Part shown: positions 25,614-34,200 of the stretch, in pieces
Position numbering within the stretch: the first letter of the stretch is position 1
Layout: each line of letters opens with the position of its first letter
NCBI RefSeq assembly: GCF_910592395.1
Contig: NC_088325.1
Coordinates: 4,247,501 to 4,311,500 of the forward strand
DNA: 64,000 nucleotides
Reading direction: 5' to 3'
Origin: Lineus longissimus
Lineage: Eukaryota; Nemertea; Pilidiophora; Heteronemertea; Lineidae
Notes under the pieces: generated by a model
Database searches by the model: none
Told to the model about the DNA's origin: nothing
Seen by the model: only the letters and a program-made list of their open reading frames with translations
Translations under genes and position numbers: made by a program

Positions 25614-25670
25614 GAATAATTTACTTATTTGATAAAAGGTAAATTTGAAAACGAAAATTTGCTTAAGTAA

Positions 25671-26438
25671 ATGATTACTGTAATGAACATAGATTCAAGT
25701 GACTATCCAGATCAGAGTTCAAGTGATTTAACAGTCAATCTCAAGACTGAAATTCAGGATGCATGTAGCATCACTTTAACTTTTGCAGTAATACCTTGTA
25801 CATTCTACAACATAAGTGCAGCCAGGGAGAATAACCGAATCAAAGTTAAGGGTTTTGATGTGGCAGAGATTACGCTACCAGATGGTCTCTATGACCTACA
25901 GAGCTTTTCAAAAGTATTTGCGGATAAGTTGAAAGAAAATAGTATGAGTAGAGGTGCTGTCAGATTTGACCTTGAAGAACCAACAGGTAAGGCCATCTTA
26001 CACTTCCTAAAGAGAAAAAATGAGGCGCATTATCAGATCTATTTTCTTGGTAAAAGTAATGAATTATTTGGCATGAAATCAGAATGGCCTTACCCTTTAG
26101 ACAATAAAAGTAAGGATGATGTTGTAAGCGAGAAACCCATCAATTTTAGACCAATTAACCATTTTGTTTTTCACTGTGACATAATCGAATCTAATAGTGT
26201 ATTAAGTAATGGTGAAGCATCTGATGTGCTAACCACAAGACCAATAAAGGAAGCTAATTTTGGGGATTTAATAGCATACACATTTGAGAAACCAATAGCA
26301 ATTCCCTGTAAACCAAGATTCAATAAGCTGAATATGCGCTTAACTGATGAAAAAGGTGAAATCATCGATCTTAATGGTCATAATGTACAGTACCAATTGG
26401 TATTAACTCGAGCTATGCTCTCAGGGACACATCATTGA
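25671..26438 (+). CDS. Minor capsid (penton-like) protein
   Basis: 255 residues, probably a single jelly-roll protein that would occupy capsid vertices. The N-terminal NIDSSDYPDQSSSDLTVNL and the C-terminal RLTDEKGEIIDLNGHNVQYQLVL match the usual pattern of Polinton minor capsid proteins. The same C-terminal motif recurs in the protein at 35076-36038. The last residues (TRAMLSG) are encoded by half of a double-hairpin element (26410-26420), so the extreme C-terminus has been rewritten by that insertion. The start lies in GTAAATGA. The gene follows the 78-residue gene in the same direction, spaced by 57 bp. Penton identity is inferred from motif and position. Confidence 0.72.
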   Translation: MITVMNIDSSDYPDQSSSDLTVNLKTEIQDACSITLTFAVIPCTFYNISAARENNRIKVKGFDVAEITLPDGLYDLQSFSKVFADKLKENSMSRGAVRFDLEEPTGKAILHFLKRKNEAHYQIYFLGKSNELFGMKSEWPYPLDNKSKDDVVSEKPINFRPINHFVFHCDIIESNSVLSNGEASDVLTTRPIKEANFGDLIAYTFEKPIAIPCKPRFNKLNMRLTDEKGEIIDLNGHNVQYQLVLTRAMLSGTHH

Positions 26439-26460
26439 AATTAAAATTCATTGGAATTAA

Positions 26461-26919
26461 ATGGCTGGCATTGGCATGTTATTTGGATCTGCAATAATCA
26501 ATGGATTAGCATTCACTGGATCCGGTTACCTTTTTAAAAAACTAGACAAGAATGGCTATGAGACTGAAGTGAAAAGACATGATTTGGCTCAGGAGCAATT
26601 ACAAAAAGCTTCAACCGAATGGGAGGAGCATAGGAAAAGTACCATTGACTTTGTTAATCTTGAATTAAAGAGAGAAAGAGACGTTTCTATTGATTTTAAC
26701 AATACTGATTCAGCACTTACTGTTTACAATCATTTACATCCAGAAAGAACTATTGTACTACCTCAGCGACCACAATTAAGTGATTACTACCAACCTAGTG
26801 ATGAAATGAAGAAATACGAGTACCTATGGATTATCCTAGGACTTAGTGGTTTAGGGTTAATAATTTATTATTTTACTAGGGTTAGAAAGACTAAGACCAC
26901 TGATCGGACACAGTCCTGA
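26461..26919 (+). CDS. Conserved Polinton membrane protein (152 aa)
   Basis: The N-terminal segment MAGIGMLFGSAIINGLAF is a hydrophobic, glycine-rich helix. A charged coiled-coil-like middle follows (KRHDLAQEQLQKASTEWEEHRK), then a second transmembrane helix near the C-terminus (YLWIILGLSGLGLIIYYF, about residues 121-138) and a basic tail. This two-helix arrangement is familiar from Polintons, but its exact role is unknown; a virion membrane or entry-associated role is possible. The final codons and the TGA stop lie in a half double-hairpin element (GGAC-ACA-GTCC at 26906-26916 followed by TGA), so the stop appears to be supplied by the repeat. Confidence 0.72.
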   Translation: MAGIGMLFGSAIINGLAFTGSGYLFKKLDKNGYETEVKRHDLAQEQLQKASTEWEEHRKSTIDFVNLELKRERDVSIDFNNTDSALTVYNHLHPERTIVLPQRPQLSDYYQPSDEMKKYEYLWIILGLSGLGLIIYYFTRVRKTKTTDRTQS

Positions 26920-26934
26920 TGATGAGAAGCGGGA

Positions 26935-27555
26935 CTAAGATTTTTGATGTGAAAGAGTAAATCCAAATGGATGTTGTAGTCTAATGATCAGTTTTGATCC
27001 TTTTTTCATCTTAAGTTCTTCTATGTAGTACTGTCTTTTCTCCTAAGGAATAACACTGTTTTCTTCTAAGGCATCTTTCATGGCTGATTCATCCTTATTA
27101 AAAAATAATACTAAAATTCTTATGTTCTCTCTGTAGTCATTGACAACTGAATTGTACTTCTAAACTAGTAACCAAACAGTGAGATTGTAGTGCCTGCCGG
27201 AAAAGGCAAGATTACATAACTCGGACACCTTCTTTTTTGTGTCTCTCAAATTAGCACAGTCATCAATGAGGAATAATGTGTTAGAACCAGCAAAGGTCAG
27301 AGTAGCAAACTGAAGCACAAGGTCCAAATTACTGGCCACAGCTTCGGGATTAACTATGTAGACGTTCTTGTCTTGGTAAATCCATTTCCTTTCATATGTC
27401 TTATTGTTGAAATATGTTGGACAGAAAATGACTATGTTCTGGAACTTGTGCCGATACTCCTTTTCTAAGAGGTCAAGGGCAAAATATGTCTTACCACAAT
27501 TGGTAACACCAGAAATTAACATATTGTGTGGCTCGTAAATAAATACTTCACTCAT
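26935..27555 (-). pseudogene. Packaging ATPase (FtsK/HerA type), frameshifted
   Basis: The N-terminal 131 codons (27160-27555) are open, with Walker A GVTNCGKT (about residues 16-23) and Walker B TLFLIDDCA (about 92-100), followed by SGRHYNLTVW. Shortly before the stop at 27160 the expected C-terminal half continues in another frame on the same strand, down to a TAG at 26935-26937. That half itself carries one in-frame TAG at about 27045. This is one gene broken by a frameshift and a nonsense change. In Polintons and related viruses the enzyme pumps DNA into the capsid. It is divergent from the integrase gene, with only four bases between the two start codons. Confidence 0.85.
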
Positions 27556-27562
27556 TTAAATG
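27553..27562. promoter_or_regulatory. Palindromic divergent start CATTTAAATG
   Basis: This perfect 10-bp palindrome contains the start codons of the ATPase (minus) and the integrase (plus). Each strand reads TTTAAATG, so both genes have the TAAATG context within the same ten bases. Leaders, if any, must be extremely short or begin inside the neighbouring gene. Confidence 0.7.
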
Positions 27563-28711
27563 AATGTAAAGGATGACACACAGCAGTATCTAAGGGATTT
27601 GTACTACAACCCCGAGAGTCCCGTGGCTTACAGTTCTTTGAGTAAAATATGGAAACAGGTCAAGGAAGATATGACTTCGTCACGAGAGCAGAGCACAACT
27701 TCGTTGTTAGGGACAAAGTCCCGCTCAGGAAAACTTATTAAAAAAAAAGAAGTGAAAGAATTTCTAGAAACACTACCAACTCACCAACTACACAAACCGG
27801 CCATTAAGAAATTCACCTTCAGGAAGACAATGGTATCGTACATCGATCAACAATGGCAAGCAGATCTGGTTGACATGCAAAAATTTGAGAAACAGAATAA
27901 AGGCAACAGATTCATTTTAACAGTCATAGATCTATTTAGTCGTTTTTCTTGGGCTCTAGCAGTTAAGAGTAAGAGGGGAGAAGAAATCAGAGATGCATTT
28001 AAAGTGATATTTGAGGAAGCAAAACCAACGAAAATCCAGTTTGATGACGGTAAAGAATTTTACAACAAACACTTCAAGGAACTCTTAACAGAAAATGACA
28101 TAGAATGGTTCTCCACAAAATCTGATAAGAAGGCAGCAGTAGTAGAGAGATTCAATAGAACCCTTAAAGAAAAAATGTGGCGTTATTTCACCGCTAAGGA
28201 GACTGACAAGTGGATTGACGTTCTGGATGACCTGGTCAGCGGCTACAATAACACATTTCACTCATCAATAGGTATGAAACCTGTAGACGCCAGAAAGATG
28301 GAAAACGAAGGAACAGTGTGGTACAATCTTTACGGTCTTCACCTCAAAGAGACATTTGGTGATCCAAAGTACAAAGTAGGTGACAGTGTAAGAATTTCAA
28401 AGTACAAGTCCATTTTCGGTGAAGGTTACATGCCCAACTACACTGAGGAGGTGTTCCAAATCAAACAGATCATATTTACTCACCCTATCGTCTACCAGCT
28501 TGAGGATTACCACAAAGAAGAAATTCAAGGATATTTCTATGAAGAGGAATTGAGCTATGTTCCTAATCCTGACCAGCTAGAGTACAAGATCGAGAAAATC
28601 CTAAGGTACAAGACCAGTAAAGGCTAGAAATACGGATAAGTGAAGTGGAAGGGTTACAGTGATAAGTTCAATGAATGGTTACCAGTTTCTGATATCAAAT
28701 CATTGAAATGA
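27560..28711 (+). pseudogene. Retroviral-type integrase (rve) with chromodomain cut off by stops
   Basis: Open for 355 codons with the DDE triad: aspartate in QADLVDM (about residue 101), aspartate in FDDGKEF (about 162) and glutamate in VVERFNRT (about 197), spaced as in retroviral integrases. The frame ends in TAG (28625-28627). Four codons on there is a TAA, and then the same frame continues with a chromodomain core, VKWKGYSDKFNEWLPV, to TGA at 28709-28711. The catalytic core is intact, but the chromatin-targeting module is separated by two stops. Residues about 38-54 (MTSSREQSTTSLLGTKS) derive from double-hairpin elements inserted between conserved blocks. It would integrate the element and create the 6-bp duplication. 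Confidence 0.9.
27672..27721 (-). repeat. Double-hairpin element(s) inside the integrase
   Basis: TGAC-TTC-GTCA, spacer CGA, then GAGC-AGA-GCAC (last arm damaged). Next come CAAC-TTC-GTTG, a 4-nt spacer, and GGAC-AAA-GTCC. These are two abutting copies with paired stem changes, and the reading frame stays open across both. Confidence 0.75.
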
Positions 28712-28799
28712 AATAAAGTCTCTAAAGTGACTTAAGTCACAAGAACAAGTTCGAAAAACGTAATTTAAAAAAAAAATGTCCTACTAAATAAAGAAAGAA

Positions 28800-29993
28800 A
28801 TGGATGGAGCAATATTTGATAATCAAAATGGTATGATGAATCAAAATGGTATGATGAATCAGAATAATATGATGAATCAGAATAATATGATGAATCATGA
28901 TAATATGATGAATCAGAATATTCAGAAGTTTTTGTATTATTTGCATCAAAATAATATGTTAAATCAAAATCTGAAAAATCAGATTATGTTAAATCAAAAT
29001 ATGATAAATCAGTTTATCTTAAATCAAAACATGGAAAATCAAAATATGATAAATCAGAATAATATGATGAATCAAAATATGGAAAATCAGAATAATATGA
29101 TGAATCAAAATATGGAAAATCAACCTACAATTTATTGTGTTAAGTGCTGTGAAAAGAAACCTGAAATTAATTTTGAAAAGAACAGGCGTAATAAACTACT
29201 TGATTATTGTAAAGAATGTGGTTCAAGTAAAATCAAGGGATGTAATAAATGTTATGAAAATAAATTACTAAGTGATGGTGAATTTGGTAAAGACGGAAAT
29301 AGAGGTAACTGCAGATCATGTTTTAATTCATATTACAAAAATGATTACCTTGACCAAAATGGTAATAGAGACAGACACAAAATTAGAGTTGGTCTAAACC
29401 GCATTTCTAAGGGAGAGTGTAATCGAGCTATGCTCTCAGGACGAAGTCCGACCGGTAATTCATCATTCAATCTAGGATGTACAGACAGTTTCTTCTCACA
29501 GTGGTTAGAGTACCAGAGGAGTCTATCTCCAATAGGACAAAGTCCCGAGAACAGAGTTCGAATAGTAGAAGAAGAGTTGGATCATGTCTTACCAATCAAG
29601 GAATTCAAAGATAAACCTGAACTGTGCTTTGCTTGGTTTAACATTAGACCAATGTCTAAAACACAAAACAGACAGAAGAGTGCTAAAGTAGACTACACAC
29701 TCTTTAAGGATCAATTGGATAGGTCAATGGATTTCATGGTAAAAATGAGAAGTGAAAACTGGTTTGTCTTTCGAGACCAGGATGTAATACCAAATTGGAA
29801 AATAGTGATATCACAGCATTTCGGGGATTATCTTCGTGATGAAAATATGATTCTGCTTGATAGATTATCGAATTTAAATAATAACATGAGAATGAACCAG
29901 AACATTAACATATGTAGTCAGACAGAAATCATAAACGAGATGATTAAGTTGAATAATAGACTTGAAAGAAATTTACTCTTTGCAGTGAATTGA
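28800..29993 (+). CDS. HNH endonuclease with Asn/Met-rich N-terminal repeats
   Basis: 397 residues. Residues about 9-105 are a low-complexity tract of NQNxMMNQN units. Next is a cysteine-rich region with four CxxC pairs or near-pairs (CVKCCEKK, CKEC, CNKC, CRSC). It continues with the pattern of HNH nucleases of large DNA viruses: RxKIRVGLN, SSFNLGCTDSFFSQWLEYQ, LDHVLPIKEF (about residue 260) and CFAWFNIRPM with an N...K end. Double-hairpin elements sit at two loop positions between these blocks (29425-29449 and 29535-29559), leaving all motifs intact. Such enzymes nick or cut DNA and often drive homing. The start is the first ATG after TAAATAAAGAAAGAA. Confidence 0.75.
   Translation: MDGAIFDNQNGMMNQNGMMNQNNMMNQNNMMNHDNMMNQNIQKFLYYLHQNNMLNQNLKNQIMLNQNMINQFILNQNMENQNMINQNNMMNQNMENQNNMMNQNMENQPTIYCVKCCEKKPEINFEKNRRNKLLDYCKECGSSKIKGCNKCYENKLLSDGEFGKDGNRGNCRSCFNSYYKNDYLDQNGNRDRHKIRVGLNRISKGECNRAMLSGRSPTGNSSFNLGCTDSFFSQWLEYQRSLSPIGQSPENRVRIVEEELDHVLPIKEFKDKPELCFAWFNIRPMSKTQNRQKSAKVDYTLFKDQLDRSMDFMVKMRSENWFVFRDQDVIPNWKIVISQHFGDYLRDENMILLDRLSNLNNNMRMNQNINICSQTEIINEMIKLNNRLERNLLFAVN
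29425..29449 (+). repeat. Double-hairpin element, consensus copy
   Basis: GAGC-TAT-GCTC, spacer TCA, GGAC-GAA-GTCC. In the HNH gene it encodes RAMLSGRSP. Confidence 0.9.
29535..29559 (-). repeat. Double-hairpin element, reverse orientation
   Basis: GGAC-AAA-GTCC, spacer CGA, GAAC-AGA-GTTC. The second stem carries the paired G-to-A/C-to-T change. Confidence 0.9.
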
Positions 29994-30012
29994 TTTTATT
30001 TTACTTAATTAA

Positions 30013-30282
30013 ATGAATAGAACTTGGGGTTACACAAAACGACCACGTAATTGGAAAGAAAGATTAGAACGATTTCATAGAGAATTAGAGGCAGAAGTAG
30101 AGTCAAAGTTGGAGCCTGGTCCCGAAAAACCTTTAAAACCTGCTGTGTCTGTTGGGTCAGAAAAACCTGTTGGGTCAGAAAAACCTTTAAAATTTAATGT
30201 ACTTCAAAAACCTGTAGTGTCTGTAGGATCAACACTAAACACTAGAAATGACAGAACAACTGATTCTAGTTATTCCCACTAA
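30013..30282 (+). CDS. Small Lys/Pro/Glu-rich Polinton protein (89 aa)
   Basis: Not recognised. It has a basic N-terminus (KRPRNWKERLERFHRELEAE), then imperfect repeats of the type GSEKP(L/V) and VVSVGS. It is likely disordered. It starts in TTAAATGA, lies 16 bp after the HNH gene, and is followed 4 bp later by the next gene, which suggests that all three belong to a compact gene row. Confidence 0.5.
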   Translation: MNRTWGYTKRPRNWKERLERFHRELEAEVESKLEPGPEKPLKPAVSVGSEKPVGSEKPLKFNVLQKPVVSVGSTLNTRNDRTTDSSYSH

Positions 30283-30286
30283 TTAA

Positions 30287-30946
30287 ATGGATGGAGACAA
30301 TAAGGTTTATCCAGATTTAAGTAATTTAAACTCTGAAAGTCATTTGAACTATGAAAGGTCTGAAAAGCATACAGAAAGTAACCCTCAGGCTTTCAGACTA
30401 CAACAAATATGTGAGGTTAAGAGTTTCTTAGAAAGCGAGATTGAATTTAGAAGAAAGATATTTTCAAAGTACAAAAAAGCATTTAGCGTAATTACTGGCA
30501 ATAGCCATTTCCTTAATTTAACTAGCGTAGCAGCCGGATCTGTTGGTGTTTCCGCTCTAGCTGGTGTCATCACGGCACCGATAGGCTTAGCTTTGGGTGG
30601 CGTAACAATAGGTAGTGCCATTATTTCATCAGCCTTAGGCTGGGAGAAAAAGAATATTCTAAGGAAAATTGAAAAGCATGAGAATATCAGAATGTTGGCA
30701 ATTTCAAAACTGAACACAATCAATGATTTGGTTAGTAAAGCCTTAACCGATTCTCACATATCTACAGATGAGTTTACTTTGATTCTCAAGGAGAAGGAGA
30801 AATACATTTCGATGAAAAATGCCATTAGGAAAAAACAAAGGGAGGCAAGTTCAGCTGTTGATGTAGAGTCTTTAAAGAAGACTTTTTTAGAAGAAGGAAA
30901 AAAACTAGCACAGACAGAGATGCTAGAAAAACTAAAAGTTCAGTAA
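30287..30946 (+). CDS. Conserved Polinton protein with glycine-rich hydrophobic centre (219 aa)
   Basis: A helical N-terminal part (SFLESEIEFRRKIFSKYKKAFSV) leads to a long hydrophobic, glycine-rich stretch (about residues 84-122, with AAGSVGVSALAGVITAPIGLALGG). A strongly conserved-looking charged block follows (KKNILRKIEKHENIRMLAISKLNTINDLVSKALTD), then DEFTLILKEKEKY. I recognise this pattern as a recurrent protein of animal Polintons, but its biochemical role is unknown; a membrane-inserting or membrane-remodelling role would fit the centre. It starts in TTAAATGG and is followed by a cluster of double-hairpin elements. Confidence 0.68.
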   Translation: MDGDNKVYPDLSNLNSESHLNYERSEKHTESNPQAFRLQQICEVKSFLESEIEFRRKIFSKYKKAFSVITGNSHFLNLTSVAAGSVGVSALAGVITAPIGLALGGVTIGSAIISSALGWEKKNILRKIEKHENIRMLAISKLNTINDLVSKALTDSHISTDEFTLILKEKEKYISMKNAIRKKQREASSAVDVESLKKTFLEEGKKLAQTEMLEKLKVQ

Positions 30947-30960
30947 ATCAAACAGGACCC

Positions 30961-31224
30961 GGACTACGTCCAGAGAACAAAGTTCGACTCGAGCTATGCT
31001 CTCAAGACGAAGTCGGACCCGGACTACGTCCTAATCCTAATGTGGTGTATCACTATCACTATTATCATGACTTCGGTGTTAGGGATGAATTTCACCAAGT
31101 AACACTACCATCAGCACCACCCTATTCATTAGTTTAATCGAACTTTGTTCTCTGGACGTAGTCCTAATCGAGCTATGCTCTCAAGACGAAGTCGTACTAG
31201 GACAAAGTCCAGAGAGCAAAGCTC
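30961..31224. repeat. Intergenic cluster of double-hairpin elements
   Basis: Copies lie at 30961-30985 (reverse), 30991-31015 (forward), a half at 31021-31031, 31140-31164 (forward), 31170-31194 (forward) and 31200-31224 (reverse). Neighbours are separated by 5 nt (GACTC, GACCC, TAATC, TACTA), giving a 30-bp period. The cluster sits between the convergent ends of the 219-residue gene and the polymerase. Two copies share the same damaged stem (AGAC against GTCG), which suggests local duplication. Confidence 0.9.
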
Positions 31225-31227
31225 GAC

Positions 31228-34200
31228 TCAAGCGAAGTTTGAATCGCTGTAATCTATGTAGCCTTCATAATACATTCCAAATGGTAAGGTGCTTATTCCA
31301 TCTTCAAGTATGAACCTCTTGTCATCAAAAGGACTGAGGCTTTTTTTGTCAACTTCTTCCAAATAGATTTGGTGTTTATCTGATCTTAAGTGTCTCATCT
31401 TGTGGTAAAATGACCTACTCTTTTCAAGACAATCAACATAGTCATCAAATGAGATATTTCTCCTTACTACATTCTTGGCAATACCCTTCAATTTCTTAGA
31501 ATCGTAATCTTTTGTCGATCCTTGCTCTCCAGACATAGTATTGGTCCTGTAAGCGTACATCTTACTTCTCAGGGCAATGAATTCAGTCATCTCTACTCCT
31601 CCTAGCTCATCCTTAAAGTAGCCTGGTACCTTCTTCTTACTGGTATCATAGAGTGGATGATCTTTTGGATAATTACTGAAGTCAAAATAGTGTTTCAACT
31701 CCTTTAAGTCTTTAGTTAAGTCATCAGTATTAATGTTAAGTACAAAGGAATCTGTATCTAGATACAGCAGTTCAATATTTTTCTCACCAAAGTACGGTTG
31801 AAGAACTTCATAATAGAATTCATACATTAATAATTTAGACAATTCAAGTACTGAAGCTCCTATGTAGATTGGTTTGTTGAATTTCATTGATGTTTTCCTC
31901 ATGCTAATAGCAGCATTATGTTCGTCAAATACGCATATCGATGAAAACCTGGGATTGGCCATTACATTCCTGGCTCTCTCCCCGTCCGATACAAATTCAA
32001 TTTCAACCCTGTTCCTTATGTTCTCACAAGTTTTTCCATAAAAAGAATTGTTCATCAGTTTAAAATAGTCTTTCTCAAAATCAGTCTTAGAATCCATACG
32101 TCTTTTAGTGTTAAAATCAATGTATGGTGCTAACCACTTTGATTGTTTAAAGCTTATCACTGAATGAACCCTCTTAAGTACCATTCCGTGCTTGAGGTAA
32201 AATTGTAGCATTCTGTAATGCACTATGTAATTAGTTTTATCCTTTTGTGTTAGTATTAGTTTCTCTACATTTGATCTTTTATCATCACCCAGTAACTCTC
32301 TCTGGTAAGGACTTAATTCATCATCTTCAATAAAGAGAGATTCGGGACAGAATGGAAAGTTCCTTGACTTAAATTTAATATTTCCTGGATACTCCAAATC
32401 AACCTCTAAGAAGTAGCCCACTTCACTATCACTTGGAATTGCCATAATCTGCTCTTTACTGATAACATTCATGTTAAGTCGGACTTTGTCCTGAGAGCAT
32501 AGCTCGAGTGGATCAATATCTATCATTTCAAAACTACCATAGGGTTGAGGTTCCATCATGGACCAGCCGTAGAGATTATTTGCGTCTACGTAGAGTAGTT
32601 TGTGGTGTTCATCTGCCTTTACATGTCTTGTTCCCATAACACCCGAAATTCCACCTCGTATTGCTTTCTCAAAAGTAAGTAAGATGTTGGTATCAGTCAG
32701 TAGTTCTAGGTTTATTCCTGTGTACTTCAAACCAGCTTGCCAGGTTAGGCCTGGTGCCGAGTAACAGTGACATGGATCTATCTGAAAGTAGTTCAAATTG
32801 ACATCCCTGAATTTCTCAAATAAATCAGCTAAAAGGATCACATCAGTTTTGAGGTAGAGGTCAATGAACTCACCGTGATTCCTGATCTTGAAATGATCCC
32901 ATATTACCTTAGCCTCATCATAGGCAGAATCAGGTGCCATTTCATTTTTCAATTCGTCAAAAAACATAGACTTTTCTAGGTAAGTAACATTGTAGCTTTC
33001 ATGTGATGTGTAAAAAGAGTAAGGTACTGAACCCTTCTTCCTCAATAGCTTAAAGTCAGTGGTATTTGGGAACAGCTGTCTGGTAATTTTAAAATCATCA
33101 TCCAACATTGATTTGGTTATGTTGTCTAAACTGGACTGCAGGAATCTGTACGAGTCCAAAAACCTGAAACAACCGAACTGAAATGAAATGTATTCCTCTG
33201 ATGTTTTGGCAAGTATTTTCAGTTTCTTGTACTTCGGTAGCTTATTCATTAATTCTTTAATAAATAAGTGAGAATCGTAATTACTGAGATTGTGAAAAAA
33301 CACTGGAACAAACATAGCTTTCTTTTCATTCAAATTACACGAGTTGTGAGCAGCACCTCGATATCTACCACAGTAGTGATCATGATCCTTGACCTTGTCA
33401 TATCCCAAAGGTTGATTACAATAGTAACAATGTGTTTCTAATTGATATTTATGCCAGTCTTCATCTGTCATTGTTAGAGGAAAGTTACAGTTCAATAAAT
33501 TAGAGAATTGTTCTTCCATCCTGATTAACCAATTACAGAACACATCTACAACATCAGCACCCCTGTGAGACACATACTGGCTACTGTAAAGGTGTGTGTA
33601 GTCTGAGTGAACATAAACACCAACAGCTGATGCATTTTGTTTAAAAAGTTTCTTTGAACTCGGTTCTTTCATCATAGGTGGCTCTACTGATACTACTGGT
33701 ATGTTGCCTTCGGCAGAAGAACAAGGTTCGCTTATCGCTTCGAAATCAGCATAGATCACAAACGGAACTCTATTTTTGAATGAGTGTTTTTCAAATTTAA
33801 TTTGTGACCATTTACTGTTAGGTGGAGGCAAAGTAATCTTACAGTAATCGTGTTCTCCACATTTCTTTTTATGTTTATCTAGTGTTGACTTCCTGTAAAA
33901 GTAATTCATGCATCTCCTGCAAAGATACACTCTATGAGCTAGTGTCCTGAAGAAAAGATTGATGTCTCTTATGTACATGAAATGGTCCTTGAAATACAAC
34001 AGATCAATGACATCATCATCATCATAATTCTTGGACAGGTAGAGAGGTTCTAGTTTTGCCTCACAGGTGCTCTTAGCCCATTCGTTCTCTAACTTGAACA
34101 CATTAATCTTGAGATTATTATCACTCTCTATCTTAGGGATATCCTTTTGAATACATACAGGAAATGATTTGATTTGTACTCCGTACTGAGAGCAGAGCTC

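Noticed and set aside
24008-28711. Alternative genetic code for the Polinton (TAA/TAG read as sense)
   Set aside because: Other genes end normally at TAA, TAG and TGA, and the ATPase and zinc-ribbon genes also have indels, so decay explains the stops better.
30961-31224. Could the hairpin cluster be a CRISPR array?
   Set aside because: Units are 25 bp with 5-nt joints, occur in both orientations, and have no unique spacers of 25-40 bp. The element also lies in an animal genome.
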